Assembly (NCBI GenBank): GCA_907164885.2 | Contig: OU015490.1 | Coordinates: 234,930,332-234,994,331 of the forward strand | DNA length: 64,000 nucleotides | Direction: 5' to 3' | From: Dolomedes plantarius | Lineage: Eukaryota; Arthropoda; Arachnida; Araneae; Dolomedidae | Part shown: one piece after another, positions 49,893-62,345 of the stretch | Layout: the number at the start of each line of letters is the position of its first letter | Numbering within the stretch: the first letter of the stretch is position 1 | Program-made: the position numbers and the translations under genes | The notes under the pieces: model-generated | The model's input: only the letters and a program-made list of their open reading frames with translations | Database searches by the model: none | What the model was told of the DNA's origin: nothing

Positions 49893-51113
49893 TAATCTAA
49901 GATATTGATTTGACACTCTGTTTAAAAACATAGCAGATTGCTGAAAAAAGGCTTCAAAAATTACATGAAGGGAATTACAACCACGTATATTTTGAATCAA
50001 GCATTTTTTTTTTCAAAAATGCAAGCGAAAATTGCTCGTTAAAGTGAACACTCTTCAAGTACTTTGACGTCCTGTTGAAATTTGAACTAAACTTTCCTTA
50101 TAGTCACTTCCTTTGAAATAAATAGTGAATAACTGTTCAACATTTTTTTATATACAAATGCCTGGCTAATGGCATCAAAGCTATTAGGTTCATGATAATT
50201 TTTCTACGATTTAACGTTCGTTGCATACTTATTTGCTTTTATTTTTTATTATTTTAAAAAGTGTTTTTTTTTTATTGTTTTCATCATTTTCAGTGATGAG
50301 AAAAATACAAATGCCTCATTTGATAACATTAAACGATTTACAGTAAATAAAACGATGTGTTAAAAATCACTGAAGAGCCAGAATGTTAAGTAAAACTTAA
50401 TTACTCGATAATTTCGTAAAAATTAGCAGCTATCAGTAGCAGTTTGTCACTATTCTCATCACAGAAAATTAAGGATACGTGAATTAATTTAAGGGATATT
50501 TTTGTTACTGAATTTAATCTCCTTAACATATATTAACTACTTGTAAACATGCCATTACATAATGGGCTAATTAAATATTTTTACAAAGATAATTGATATT
50601 CATGAGACATATATAGCAGATGCCTAATTTGTATTCTTAATTCCCAGCTTATAGTAAATTAAAAAATCTTGTTTATTTTGCTAGATTAATGATGTGGAAA
50701 AGAGAAAAAAAATGTTAATCGTTTCTAATGACTCTTCAGTACATAGTATGCGAAATACAGGTTTGGGTTAAATCTAGCTTTAAATAAAGGTTTAAGGTCC
50801 AATCTAAAAACATTTCTCACAATAATCTTCGCATAAATAAAAAACAATACAATTTAATTTGATAGAAGCAAAACAAAGCAGATTAATTTTTTGTGGAACA
50901 TATCTTTATATTTCAGAAGGAATTTAATAGATGTACTATCGATAATCGTCTACATGCTTTCCTGATATATATTTTATTCAGTTATTCGTGTATAACCAAA
51001 TCCCAGAAAAGATTAGTTGAAAAGTATTATAAAAAATCAGCAAATTGTGTCATATTAAGTATGTGTGTAATCAGCCATACTTGAATTTTATTTATATTTG
51101 ATCTGCACATATT
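48691..51113. other. AT-rich spacer with one short TA tract
   Basis: The sequence is mostly A/T. A (TA)n of about 30 bp lies at 49858-49888. Open frames (49501-49746, 50893-51084) show no motif. Confidence 0.45.
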
Positions 51114-51342
51114 AAGGCCTTAGTTGAATAGTGATACAACTCCATTCATGCTCATTTTCAGATACAGATCCTAAAAGTCGAATGACTGCTGAAGTCTGAT
51201 TTGTAATGCCCTGTTGGCAGCAGAAATAAGCTGGAGGTGTGCCAGTTTAAAAATAAGATAAAAATGACTTGTATGACCATGAAAGGGAGGCTAACTCCAT
51301 TTTTTTTTAAATGGAGTTGGACCACTAGTCAAATAAGGTCTT
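51114..51342. mobile_element. MITE, AAGGCCTTA family, copy 1
   Basis: The left end AAGGCCTTAGTTGAATAGTG pairs with the right end, whose inverse reads AAGACCTTATTTGACTAGTG. Inside, TGTTGGCAGCAGAAATAAGC and AACTCCATTT/AAATGGAGTT are shared with copy 2. It is 229 bp and non-coding. The superfamily is undetermined because no clean target duplication is visible. Confidence 0.8.
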
Positions 51343-52089
51343 CATATAAAAAAAACACTAATTAGTCATTTTTCAAGGGTCAAACTATGTGCCCAGTTAA
51401 ATACAATTAAACTCCATATTTTCATTCAACAACAGGGCAGAAAAAATATTCCGTAATGGAGGTTAAAGAATTCGAATGTTTCACATCGATTTTTTCATTA
51501 TCAAACTAAAATGTTGATGTTTGAAGTGAAATTAGCACATTTACGGTTGGGAAAATTCAATGTATGCACATTTTTATTTTTATAGTAATTTAAAATTACT
51601 TAAAGAATTTAAAGATGCTCGAGTGATGATTTGAATATATATCATCAATAGGGCATAGCTTTTGAATCGTGTTTATATATTTTTAAAATTAAATGCAATA
51701 CTTTTGCAATCATGTGATTAACTATAAACTTTTTCTGCCCATCTAGCACTTGGAAAGCTTCTTCGTTGTAGGAACTATTAATTTCATTTACCTCGCATTT
51801 TTTTTCATGTCACCGCCAATCCAACCCTCCATAACTCACTGACATTTTTTAATACTTTCCACATTTCCCTACAATCGCCTCACCACCGTCTGTAAGAGAC
51901 AGACTTCCTACGTCACATCATTGAACACAACATTTTTCATTTGCAAAATTACGGATATTTCATCTTCGTTTGAAGTGGATTGAGTCATTCTTCTTTTGTG
52001 CAACCAGTATTTTGAAATCGGCGTATTATATTATGGTGCAGTTATGTGGTTCTTCCTTTCTTTTACATATATCTCTAACGGTCCAGGCA
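51343..52089. other. AT-rich spacer, nothing recognised
   Basis: No supported feature. Confidence 0.45.
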
Positions 52090-52550
52090 CATTATAAAGT
52101 ACGAGGGCTACTTCTGAATAACTTCTTTATTCTCTACGTAGAGGCAGACTAACATATACAGACTTGGGGCTTCCAAAATAATACACAACAGTACCGCAAC
52201 CCGCGGTACTAAGAAACTAAAGGTTGCAATGTATCCCTCAGGCAGAGTAGGCATTTACTAACAATACACGTACACCTCGGCTCTGAGCTAATTCTCGAAG
52301 TCGTGCAGCCACCTCGGCTAAATACCAATACACGATCTATCAGTTAAACACCGCTATCACCTTCCATCAAGCTTGCCTCGCTCTCTCCCGTATCGCTACT
52401 AAAGTCTTGGGCTTTTTGCCAACTCAACGTGTGCCCTTTAAATAGATCAAACACCTGCGCCGAACTCACTTTGGCTGGCATGTACAGCGCTGCTTCCAGA
52501 AATTTGCATCTGAGCAACACGCGAACCCTACACAGTTATGATTTATAACC
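52090..52550. other. GC-richer block of unknown nature
   Basis: The left edge reads TACGAGGGCTACTTCTGAAT, reminiscent of some mariner termini, but no inverse partner was found. TACCGC and GCGGTA form a small inverted repeat near 52194-52210. There is no transposase motif or long open frame. It could be an unrecognised transposon, an LTR or an exon cluster. Confidence 0.3.
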
Positions 52551-52941
52551 GTGATGGAATTCCATGAATATTCGGTAAGATCAGTTGCGTCCATTTGTCG
52601 TTCTGCTGTAATGCAGAACTGGGAAAACAGTGTCACTTACCGGGGGTTTAGAATACGTTCATGCCTATTTGTTTCTACTGCGAATATTTGCACGTCCTTA
52701 AAAAATCTGTTCATTAGCTGCGGTGGGTACATTTAGTAAGGTTACTATTTTAAGACTGTATATATTTTTAAACAATGATGATAATGCGTTTCGGAAAAAT
52801 AATTTCTATTCATCCGTAAATTACTATTGCCCGCTGATTAGGGTTTTACTTACAACAAGTAGTGATTAAACTGAAAGGCTGTGGAGACACATTTTTAAAG
52901 ATTACTGAGTATGATTTAAATATTACTCAGTAATATTACCT

Positions 52942-53133
52942 AAGGCCTTATTTGAATAGTGGTCAAATTTCATTCTTATTTTGGAATGCTCTTTGTTGGC
53001 AGCAGAAATAAGCTGGAGGTGTACCAGTTTAAAAATAAGATATAAATGACTTAATGACTTGTATGAACAGGAAAGTGAGGCTAACTCCATTCTTTTAAAA
53101 AGTGGAGTTGGACCACTATTCAAATAAGGCCTT
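52942..53133. mobile_element. MITE, AAGGCCTTA family, copy 2
   Basis: The 192-bp element has a perfect terminal inverted repeat of about 23 bp that begins AAGGCCTTATTTGAATAGTG. It shares most of its interior with copy 1 at 51114. The sub-terminal hairpin AACTCCATT...AGTGGAGTT lies on the right side. Flanks do not show an obvious duplication. Non-coding. Confidence 0.85.
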
Positions 53134-54931
53134 CATTTGTGTACGATTTCATGTGATATGATTGATTACGCAAAATGATTATAGCATGAATGAAGTATTT
53201 ACAGTGCACTCTGAAAAGTCCTAACAATCCGAAATAGCAAAAATGAAATAAATATTGAAATATCGCAATTTAATTTAAACATTATATTAATCAGTAATTT
53301 ATTTCAATATTTAATAACAATAAAATATTATCCATAATAAATTAAACATTAAATATATTTTAGATTTGTACTAAACTCTCTCTGTACTGATTATCAGGGA
53401 CTCCATTATCCGTTTTAGGATTTACCCTGCAGCACTAAACAGAAAGATCCAATATTAGAGGATATTAAATATTAATTGGCGAAAATACGAACATGGCTCG
53501 AAAAAGAATATAGTATAATTTTTTTTAAATGAAAACCAGAAAATGTCCGAAAGTTATTTTATTTTGAATGGTTACTAATGAATTCCACTATGAAGTTTAT
53601 AAAAAAGCATCATTTCTTTACTGTATAAGGAACATTTCCTGAAACAACCAGTTTTTTAGTTTCCCTCATTATTACAGTACATTGATGCTAACGGATAATG
53701 TATACCCAATATAGAAGTTTATTGAGAAATTAATTCGTATAATTTTACCGAAAAACTTTTAAATAAAATTTATAGGATTATGTCTTACTTTATTCAAAGT
53801 AAGTTTCATATCTTTTTATTTCTCACATGATTTTACATAGAATTTAATTCCGCAATAGGATTTTTTATTCATTGGTCTTGGATTCATTGAGAGACTTTTC
53901 AAATTTACGCAGCTTCTTCTATTATCCCTACAAAAACATATCAATGACGCCTTACATAATAGTGAAGTTTTCTGACATCAAAATAAAACTCTATTTATTG
54001 CTGTCTCAATTCAAAATTTTATTTTAATTAATATTTCTCTCCTTTATTCGAATTTTAAAACCATTAATTTTAATATTAATTCATACATTAAACAGATTTG
54101 CTTGTTTTTATTTTTCGTAGGGTTATAAAAAAATTCATTTATATTATAATTTTTTATAAGTCAAGCATAGATTTCATTTATATATTTTCACAGTTACCCG
54201 TTTCATTTCCTGGCTCTTACATAAGGATATAAAGGATATTATACTGTATTTCGAAAAGCCCTTCTGGTAACAACCTCAACCATTATATACATAATTTCTC
54301 TAAATGAAAATCTTTTTTCAATTAATTTTCCTCTCGGTCATTTTGCTATTAAAACCATTAGATTAATATCAAATTCTTTCTTGTAAAATATTGAAACGAA
54401 TACTTTGAATAAATGTCGGTTTTCTCGAAAATAAACGTATCACCAATATAAAATGAAATGCACTTTTGATGTTTTTATTCATGACCGTCGTTATAAAAGT
54501 AACGCTATTTTTGCGTTTCCAAATCTTAAATTGGTCGCAGATGCTATTTTAAAACAGCCTTAAGCCATGTTTCAGAAATGCCATTAAGTAGTTAATTGGA
54601 TTTCATTAATTTCATCAAAGATTATTATGATATGCAATTAATTTTATATCTTTATTTTATTTCAAGACGATTTTATACAAAACAGCTCAAAGTATTCGTA
54701 GGAACTCAAAGATTTCCAAACACAATATTTGTATGCAAAATGAATAATGTGCCTAAGAATGTAAAATTTGAGATGCATGGGAATTTTTTTTTAAATTTAT
54801 AATAAGAATTTAAGTAAGTTTTCAATTTTATTTTAAATTTTACTGATATTTTACGATCATATTATCTGATTCAAAGAAATAAACTATTTTTCTACAAAGA
54901 CGAAGATTTACCTGTCTTATTCGTACTATCT
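53134..54931. other. AT-rich spacer, nothing recognised
   Basis: No supported feature in about 1.8 kb. Confidence 0.5.
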
Positions 54932-54961
54932 CCCCCCCCCCCCAAAATTCACCTCACTTTC

Positions 54962-55003
<42 letters not shown>
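54932..55003. repeat. Poly-C run and (TG)n(TA)n microsatellite
   Basis: A run of 12 C at 54932-54943 is followed, from 54961, by about 17 bp of GT and about 25 bp of TA ending at the left TIR of a Tigger element. Confidence 0.92.
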
Positions 55004-55926
55004 CAGTCGGACCCCGTTATAGCGAACCTGTTATATAGCGAACTCTCGGATATAGCGAACGAAAATTCTGGTCCCGCAGTTTTCTTATTGTATTTAATGC
55101 TAATTTATCCTTTTATAGCGAACATCCGAAATCTTAAAAATCGGCTATAACAAAAAATTTTTTTCAGTCGACAACTGAATTTTTTTTAATTTTTAAGCTT
55201 TTTAAGAATGTTGAAGATACAACGAATGTTGAAGAAGATGATGATGAAGATTTACCTATCGCGATGTGGATAGAAAAGCACAAAATTTCATCATTATCAG
55301 ATTGTGGCGTGCAATTGTTCGAAACATATAATGAGGAAGTCAATACATGTGAAAATCTGACTCATGAAGATATTGCGAAAGAAATTAAATTGAATTATTC
55401 TGAAATCGAAGATTGTGCTTCTGACGGAGCACATAAATGACGAAATCTCCACCATCTCAGATGCTACAGCAATGATGAGTATAATTAATAAGTTTTTGTC
55501 AACGCAAACAGTGGAAGATAGCGTGTTGGAGTAATTTGATGTATTGTACAAAGACATTCTTAAAATGTTTTTGAAATCGGCATCACGTCAGTTGAAGATT
55601 ACCGATTATTTCTATATCAAAACAGTGAGCAACTATTAAAGTTAAAATCAATTTATTTCCCTCTGTCTCCATTTTCAGTTAATTAATTAGTAATGTGTCA
55701 GTTTAATGTAATCGAATTTATTTAATTTAATTCATTAATGATAATTTTAAATAGATTTTATCATTCTTTCAATGCATCATTATTGAATATGCATAGCAAC
55801 TAATGAGTTATACAATTTGTGAATGTGTAAAATTTTTCTTAATGTTTCGGATATAGCGAACCGCCGGAAGTAGCCAACAAAACCTTTGATCCCTTGAAGT
55901 TCATTATAAAGGGGTTCGTTATAAAA
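55004..55926 (+). mobile_element. pogo/Tigger deletion derivative, about 920 bp
   Basis: The left end is CAGTCGGACCCCGTTATAGC after TA. The phrase TATAGCGAAC recurs four times near the left end and once near the right (about 55853). The right end (AAGGGGTTCGTTATAA) matches the inverse of the left up to TTATAACGAACC, then the last bases of the TIR are replaced by a TA microsatellite. The interior carries only the acidic C-terminal tail of the transposase. Confidence 0.8.
55204..55639 (+). pseudogene. Tigger transposase C-terminal tail with PIP-box
   Basis: The first frame reads NVEEDDDEDLPIAMWIEKHK through NLTHEDIAKEIKLN. A frameshift near 55425 leads into EHINDEISTISDATAM, an in-frame TAA lies at 55532-55534, and then SASRQLKITDYF precedes the TAA at 55637-55639. 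The acidic stretch, the THEDI segment and a final QxxITxxF motif are all usual in the tail of pogo/Tigger transposases. QLKITDYF (55589-55612) fits the PCNA-interacting consensus Qxx(I/L/M)xx(F/Y)(F/Y). The catalytic region is absent. Confidence 0.78.
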
Positions 55927-55951
55927 TATATATATATATATATATATATAT
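55926..55951. repeat. (TA)n tract at the right edge of the Tigger element
   Basis: About 25 bp of TA that overwrites the end of the element. Confidence 0.9.
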
Positions 55952-56590
55952 TCATTTGGCTCTTTTTCTTAAATATCCTATTACCCGAGGTGTTTTTCTT
56001 ATCCACGAAGAAAACAGATTGCCTCAGGCTAGCTTATCTGATACCCAAGTTCATTAGTCAATTATTTCTCCATGATTAGTAGCGAACATTGAAGACGATC
56101 GCTGTCTTACTTTCACTCTACTCGCCTGGAATGATAACCACTTCTTGGATTCCAGAAAATTATGCACTTCATTTGGCATTAAAAGCTAAAAAAAAGGTAG
56201 TCAGGCATTTCTAAAAAAAGAGGAATACAGTATGTTAATTCATCATAAAAATTGCTTTTCTGTATGTTTTTTTTTGTATGTCGTGTTTTATTAAGCTTGA
56301 AAAAACTAATACAGTTTGACATTATTAATCTGTTCAATTTTAAAGATCATTTGCCAAGTAATCTATCTTTCTATCTTTATAAATAGAGATAGATTGTCTA
56401 TTTACATTTACACTCGTCAGACTGATTTGAGCATCCCTTCAGGGAATCCCTCATCTCACTCTCAGAGAAAGACGTAATAAAGGTGTTTTTATATATGAAA
56501 CTTTGGATTATTAATGAGCTTTGATTACTCGTGCCACCTTCAACTACAAATTTAACGATGAGTTCCAGTTTTAATACTTTAACCTAACTA
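55952..56590. other. AT-rich spacer, nothing recognised
   Basis: No supported feature. Confidence 0.4.
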
Positions 56591-57190
<600 letters not shown>

Positions 57191-57223
57191 CACAAACGCA
57201 CAAATGCACACACACACATACAC

Positions 57224-57297
<74 letters not shown>

Positions 57298-57312
57298 GTG
57301 TGTGTGTGTGCA
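57191..57312. repeat. Mirror-symmetric (CA)n(TA)n(TG)n microsatellite
   Basis: CA repeats, about 40 bp of TA, then TG repeats, so the halves are inverse complements. Frames across it on both strands are dipeptide artefacts. Confidence 0.93.
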
Positions 57313-57589
57313 CGTGCACAAATACGTATATATTCTTTCAAATTACGACTGGTCGTATTGTATAGTTCTAGCTCGGGCGAACGATTGCATATGTTCATGT
57401 GTGTGAATTGTGATGAAAGAATCAATGTTAATGAACCTTCTTTTCGTAAAAAGTCTCTATCATTTATATGTACCTTAATAAAGAATCTAAGAAATTTCAA
57501 TATGTCAAGGAGTCAATATACTTAGAATGAAATTGAATCTGATGCCCTAGGAAAAGTTCTTAATAGCACTTAAATGATAATAACCCGCT

Positions 57590-57900
57590 TTCCATTTCTT
57601 TTCTGAAAAAAATTCTTAGCGTGGTGTTTTGCTATGCCAGTCGGTGAAGCTTAAAACCTTCACATGGTAAAATTTTTTCATAAATAACGTGCAGCCCTGT
57701 GCGGATGCTGTATCTGTGAGCGACATCCTGAGCCAGCTGTCTTTTTGGAAAATAGAAGTCTGTCTTTGCAGGATGATTGAAGAGAATATTTCGTAGTCTG
57801 AAGTGTCAAGTGCGGGGGACTATTTGGAATTTGTCTTGTTAAGGTGTATCGAAGACAGTGTATTGCCTATATTTTATGACGTGTTTTAAGAACTAATGTA
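57590..57900. other. GC-richer block of unknown nature
   Basis: The block is richer in G and C than its flanks, with a plausible splice-acceptor-like tttgcag at about 57767. No long frame, domain or TIR was recognised. It could be an unidentified element or a non-coding exon. Confidence 0.25.
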
Positions 57901-57968
57901 CTTTCTTTAATTTTTGATGTAGCTTTAATCTATCTATCTGTCTAGATATTTGTGTATGTGTTTATCTG

Positions 57969-57971
<3 letters not shown>

Positions 57972-58005
<34 letters not shown>
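57972..58005. repeat. (TA)n microsatellite
   Basis: About 32 bp of TA. Confidence 0.93.
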
Positions 58006-58008
<3 letters not shown>

Positions 58009-58340
58009 ACATACTGAACAACCCAAGGAGAGAATGGGCGTCCAGCACATCACAGGGAATGAAGAGTAGTCGTGGCTTGAAGAATAGATGACACTGCAAG
58101 TTACGGCATCACAAAACTGTATTAAGAGGAGATTTTATTACGTCTACCCAGTATAGTTACATGGTCCAAAAAGCGCACAGGTTTCTGTTCAGGCGGTTTA
58201 TATAAACTTTGTCATGTGATCAGGATAGCGATTAGGGATTTGCTGTTGTCGATAAGTCACATGTGGTTTTATGTAATCTGCGCAGAGCTTATCTAAAATA
58301 TTGGGGGACGCCGCGCATATTTGAAAAAGGAAGCCATTTA
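58006..58340 (-). mobile_element. Possible LTR
   Basis: On the minus strand the block contains a TATATAAAC box (within a 12-bp palindrome at 58196-58207), then AATAAA (near 58138), and closes with GTTACA at 58006, next to a TA tract. That order and the GC-richer composition suggest an LTR of a gypsy- or BEL-type element. No second LTR, PBS or coding part was found. Confidence 0.3.
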
Positions 58341-58451
58341 ATATTTTCTCTCGAGGTTATTAGAACTTAGAATCAAAAGCGAAATTTAGCTCGTACGCCC
58401 AAGGGAATTTAGAATAATGTTAGATTTTAAAATGGTATGGGGTTTTTAATG

Positions 58452-58586
<135 letters not shown>

Positions 58587-58890
58587 ATTTGATTTTTTGC
58601 AAGGACATGAATAGTTGCGAAATAGAACATTTGTTTGAATTTCTTAGCCTTTCGTTTCTACTAAAATTATTAATGTATAAAAGACGTATAAAAATATTCA
58701 TCACTTGATTGTGATAACTTTTTAAAATTTATATTCAATTATGCTCCGTAAAAATACGGTGACACCTACTGCATATGAAGTGCATTATGTGTCACCTTTA
58801 TATGAACAGTTTTTGTTTTAGAGTCTTTTAAAAGAAATCGAATATCTTTTGCTACTTTCGCAGTAAATAAGATGAAAAGGATGTTAAAAG

Positions 58891-59010
<120 letters not shown>

Positions 59011-59020
59011 TTTATTTGAA

Positions 59021-59561
59021 TCTATCTGAGTAGCTTAGTTGTGAAAATTCTAACACCCAGATTTGGAGACTTAATTTCGATAATTGTCCTGAGGGGGTGA
59101 TCCATTTTTTAATATCCAACCAGTGAAAAAATGTGGTTGGACTATTTGCTGAACATACGAAGAAAGATTTCCTATGGGAAACAAACCAGCATCGTCGAAA
59201 AATAAGTATAAAATTAATTAGATTATTTTCAGGACAGCAAACATAGTCGCTGGCCCTAAAAGGAAATGTGCGAAAGATGAGAGGGCATGTCTTTTAAAAT
59301 AATATGCCGGGGTACCGACCTCGAAATTTGGAGACATAAGCTGTATCCTTGCACGTGAGAGACTAGAGTTACGGAGTTATTTTATTTGAATTTCTCTGTG
59401 TTACGTTTATATCCTTATATTGCAATGGCTTAATACTCCAAAAGTATGTATCTTTTGTTCGAAACATTTGAAATAGGTTTTTGTACGGCTTTATTTTACT
59501 CTATTAAAATTTATATAATATTAAACAATTTTCATTTTTAGCAGATTTCATTTGATCATAC
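59021..59561. other. AT-rich spacer, nothing recognised
   Basis: No supported feature. Confidence 0.4.
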
Positions 59562-59666
59562 CAGGGTACTCAAACTCAGGGCTCATGCAGACCACCAAGC
59601 TTTTAAGTTCAGCCGGAAACACCCACACTCGTTATCAAATGAATTTATAAGCATAATGTTGGAAAC

Positions 59667-60874
59667 TTGGGTCTGAAAAATGCAATACTGTACAAAAATG
59701 TGCCCCCTGCTGTTCCCGTTGCCAGCATCAACGCATCTACGACAATCATCATATTCCAAATTGAAATATTCGAAGAACGTATAATGAAATGTGCGAAAAG
59801 CGATTATAGAAATCGGCTTACTGATTCTTACCTTTATGACGTATTGAGAGTAAAATGTAGCAAGTATAAAGCTGATTTGTTTAACCCTTCAGTAGGAGCG
59901 TCAATTTTTTGAACAGCAGGTGCGTGTGGCCCAAAGTGCAACATCTCTTTCCCCCTTGATTTCCTTAAAATCCTGTGTCACATTTTAATTTAAAAAAATG
60001 AGTGTACGTACAAAAAAACGTAGTTTTTAAAATTTAATAAACAACAAACAATAAATGAGCTGTATTCTAGTGAAAGTGAGTAAGACTCATAATTTGACAG
60101 TATTGTTTGTTTTGAATTAAAACCTTAAGTTTTTTCTATAGAATTTGACGTTGTCGTTTCTTTTTATTATAAATTTTATTTATGTTAATAAATATTTGTG
60201 CAATTTTTAAATAAAATATTGAAAAGTTATGTGTGCGAATTATAGTTAAATTTTAATTTTTTCTGAAAATTTCACACAAAATCAAGCATGCGTATTATAT
60301 ACGTGCGCGTATTATAGTCAAGGTTTGTAATGGTATTCCTTTTGTAATAAACTTTATTTTTTCAAATTGAAAATAATAATTCTGCTTTTTATGACAAGCT
60401 ATAAAATGTTGATAATTTGAAGATATATTTATAATTAAAAGCCAAATAATTCAGATACAATCGTCTTATTTCAAACCTGTCCAGTTTATTGGATCTAAGG
60501 ACAACTTTCGAATTGTTTCCTATTATGTCCAAAAACGTAAAAAACAATGACAGAGTCCATTTCATGATATGCGTGATTCCGTGTAATAGCCGCACATTTG
60601 ATCGATAACATCAACTCCTGCTTTTCTCGTATTGTAATCCAGTACAATCGCTGGTTTACCACGGTTAAAGCACGACTAACAATGAGGGGAAAAGGATAGA
60701 AGGGTCAAGAAATCATACCTGCATTAGAAAGGGTGTAGCATAAATAGAAACTGCTTAGAAAATTATACCCTTACATGTAAAAACAAACCATTCAAAATTA
60801 CGAAAATGTTGCACTCTATACCCGGGCGCGATCGCTGAAGGGTTAAAATAGTCAAACGTTTATGTCAACATTAA
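59667..60874 (+). pseudogene. hAT transposase C-terminus, split by insertion
   Basis: The open stretch ending before the TTAA at 59881 contains YRNRLTDSYLYDVLRV, the end of the hATC dimerisation domain (usually YRSRLTDEHL...LRIA). If the sequence between the two TTAA sites is skipped, the frame continues for about nine codons to the TAA at 60872-60874 and closes with KIVKRLCQH, the usual length and character of a hAT carboxy end. The upstream part of the transposase is missing. Confidence 0.75.
59885..60842. mobile_element. piggyBac-like MITE, family C, nested in hAT
   Basis: The 958-bp segment is bounded by TTAA at 59881-59884 and 60843-60846. Both ends read CCCTTCAG inward. It has no coding content. 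The interior contains repeated phrases such as cgtattatag and short palindromes (TATACGTGCGCGTATTATA region near 60295). Its removal at TTAA restores the hAT reading frame, which supports the boundaries independently. Confidence 0.8.
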
Positions 60875-61021
60875 AAATCACATTATTTTTCAAATAACAG
60901 CTTGAATACATTTATGTTTTCAGTATTACTTTTTAACATTAAAGTGTACTATGTTGCGACCCGCCTAATGTACCAAACATATGCATGTGGCCCGATAGAA
61001 AACAAGGTTTGATTACGGCTG

Positions 61022-61717
61022 GATTATACCCACTTTGCTTTCATTATTTACCATTCAGACTCTCAATTTGGATCTTTTAATAATATTTGGATGATTTCCA
61101 TTTTATAATAGAAGGGAAAAAAATCCAAGTGGAAAGGCTAAAGACTTTTGACTTCAATTGCATATTTATTTGTCGGAAAGAAATTAGAACAAGTCTGAAA
61201 ATAAGTTCATATTATTTCCATTTCCGTATGCGCCGTAATAAATATTTATGAATCATTATGAAGCGCTTTGGTACGTTATGGAGCTGTGCTATGAATATAT
61301 ACTCTGATGTTATATTTTCATTCATCAAAATTCGCTAGGGGAACGCTTTTCTTCCTTCTTTGTAGCATTTATCACCCACTCTGCAGAAATATCTAGATGA
61401 CAGGATTGATACTAGAACGTTTTATTGATCACTTACATATGGCGCTTAACAGCCTTTGCTGTCTATGAACGGCTCTAACTCGCACTTTATTCTAGCTTCA
61501 TTCCCCTCATGTGAGTCTGCGATAGAGGACTATGTATTTGATGAAAAGTGACTGAGAAACAACACACTTACGAAGCATTTGTTTTGTTGTAGCTTTCAAA
61601 TAGCCAAGAAGAATGAGGCTGGCAATGTATCTCTTGAATGTATCTTTTCCCTTGTATCTTAGATTATTAAATTAAGCAGGTTCTCACTATTTTTAAGGTT
61701 GGTTTAGCTTGGTTTGG
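61022..61717. other. AT-rich spacer, nothing recognised
   Basis: No supported feature. Confidence 0.4.
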
Positions 61718-61882
61718 AGCCCTATGGTCAACTTTTTGTTACACTAGGGCTAATTAGACCGGGATCTACAGTTTAAAGCCGATTCTGAACGGCTACAAAC
61801 ATCCATGCCAACAGTGGGTTTCGAAAACACAGGATCTGAACCAAATGCCAGTGCCCTGGCCATTCGGCCATCACTTGGCCTC
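61718..61882 (-). mobile_element. tRNA-derived SINE (family 3)
   Basis: The minus-strand head from 61882 to about 61818 has A-box-like TGATGGCCGAATGGCCAGGG, as in Leu/Ser-type tRNAs, and B-box-like GGTTCAGATCCTG. A GC-richer body follows to about 61718. The 3' tail boundary is approximate. Confidence 0.6.
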
Positions 61883-61998
61883 CTATTTATAAGGAGTAAG
61901 TTAGATTTAATTTTCAAAGTCTATGACTTTAGTTAATAGTAAAATAATTGGCTCTGTTCTTAAGTGTCACGTTGAATTATTTACATTGGTTATATATA

Positions 61999-62140
61999 CA
62001 GTGAAACTTCTGTTAGGCGACCGAAAAAGAAGTAACCGGTCCGAGGGGTAGCCGTTGAATAGGAGTCTGTTTCTCTATGGCAGCCAGTAATGGTTCCGAA
62101 AAACAGTGGCCGTTTTGAGGGGGTGGACGGATAAAAAAAA
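61999..62140. mobile_element. pogo-like MITE end
   Basis: It starts CAGTGAAACTTCTGTTAGGC after a TATATATA tract and carries CTATGGCAGCCAGTAATGG and GGTTCCGAAAAACAGTGGCC, shared with the MITE at 882-1066. The right terminus is missing, and the element runs into a CA microsatellite. Confidence 0.55.
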
Positions 62141-62164
62141 CGCACACCATACACACGCCATACA

Positions 62165-62173
62165 CAACCATAC

Positions 62174-62243
<70 letters not shown>

Positions 62244-62263
62244 ACACACACACACACACACAT

Positions 62264-62343
<80 letters not shown>
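62165..62343. repeat. Mirror-symmetric (CA)n(TA)n(TG)n microsatellite
   Basis: About 110 bp of CA with a few interruptions, about 24 bp of TA, then about 40 bp of TG. The outer parts are inverse complements. The His-Thr and Cys-Val frames here are artefacts. Confidence 0.95.

Positions 62344-62345
<2 letters not shown>

Larger units (their letters stand above)
59562..61021 (+). mobile_element. hAT transposon interrupted by a piggyBac-like element
   Basis: The left end CAGGGTACTCAAAC and the inverse of the right end CAGCCGTAATCAAAC match with a one-base gap. Flanks GATCATAC (59554-59561) and GATTATAC (61022-61029) form an 8-bp duplication with one change. The sub-terminal ATATGCATGTGGCCC near the right end is shared, inverted, with the fragment at 18990-19110. 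Without the inner insertion the element is about 500 bp. Confidence 0.82.
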
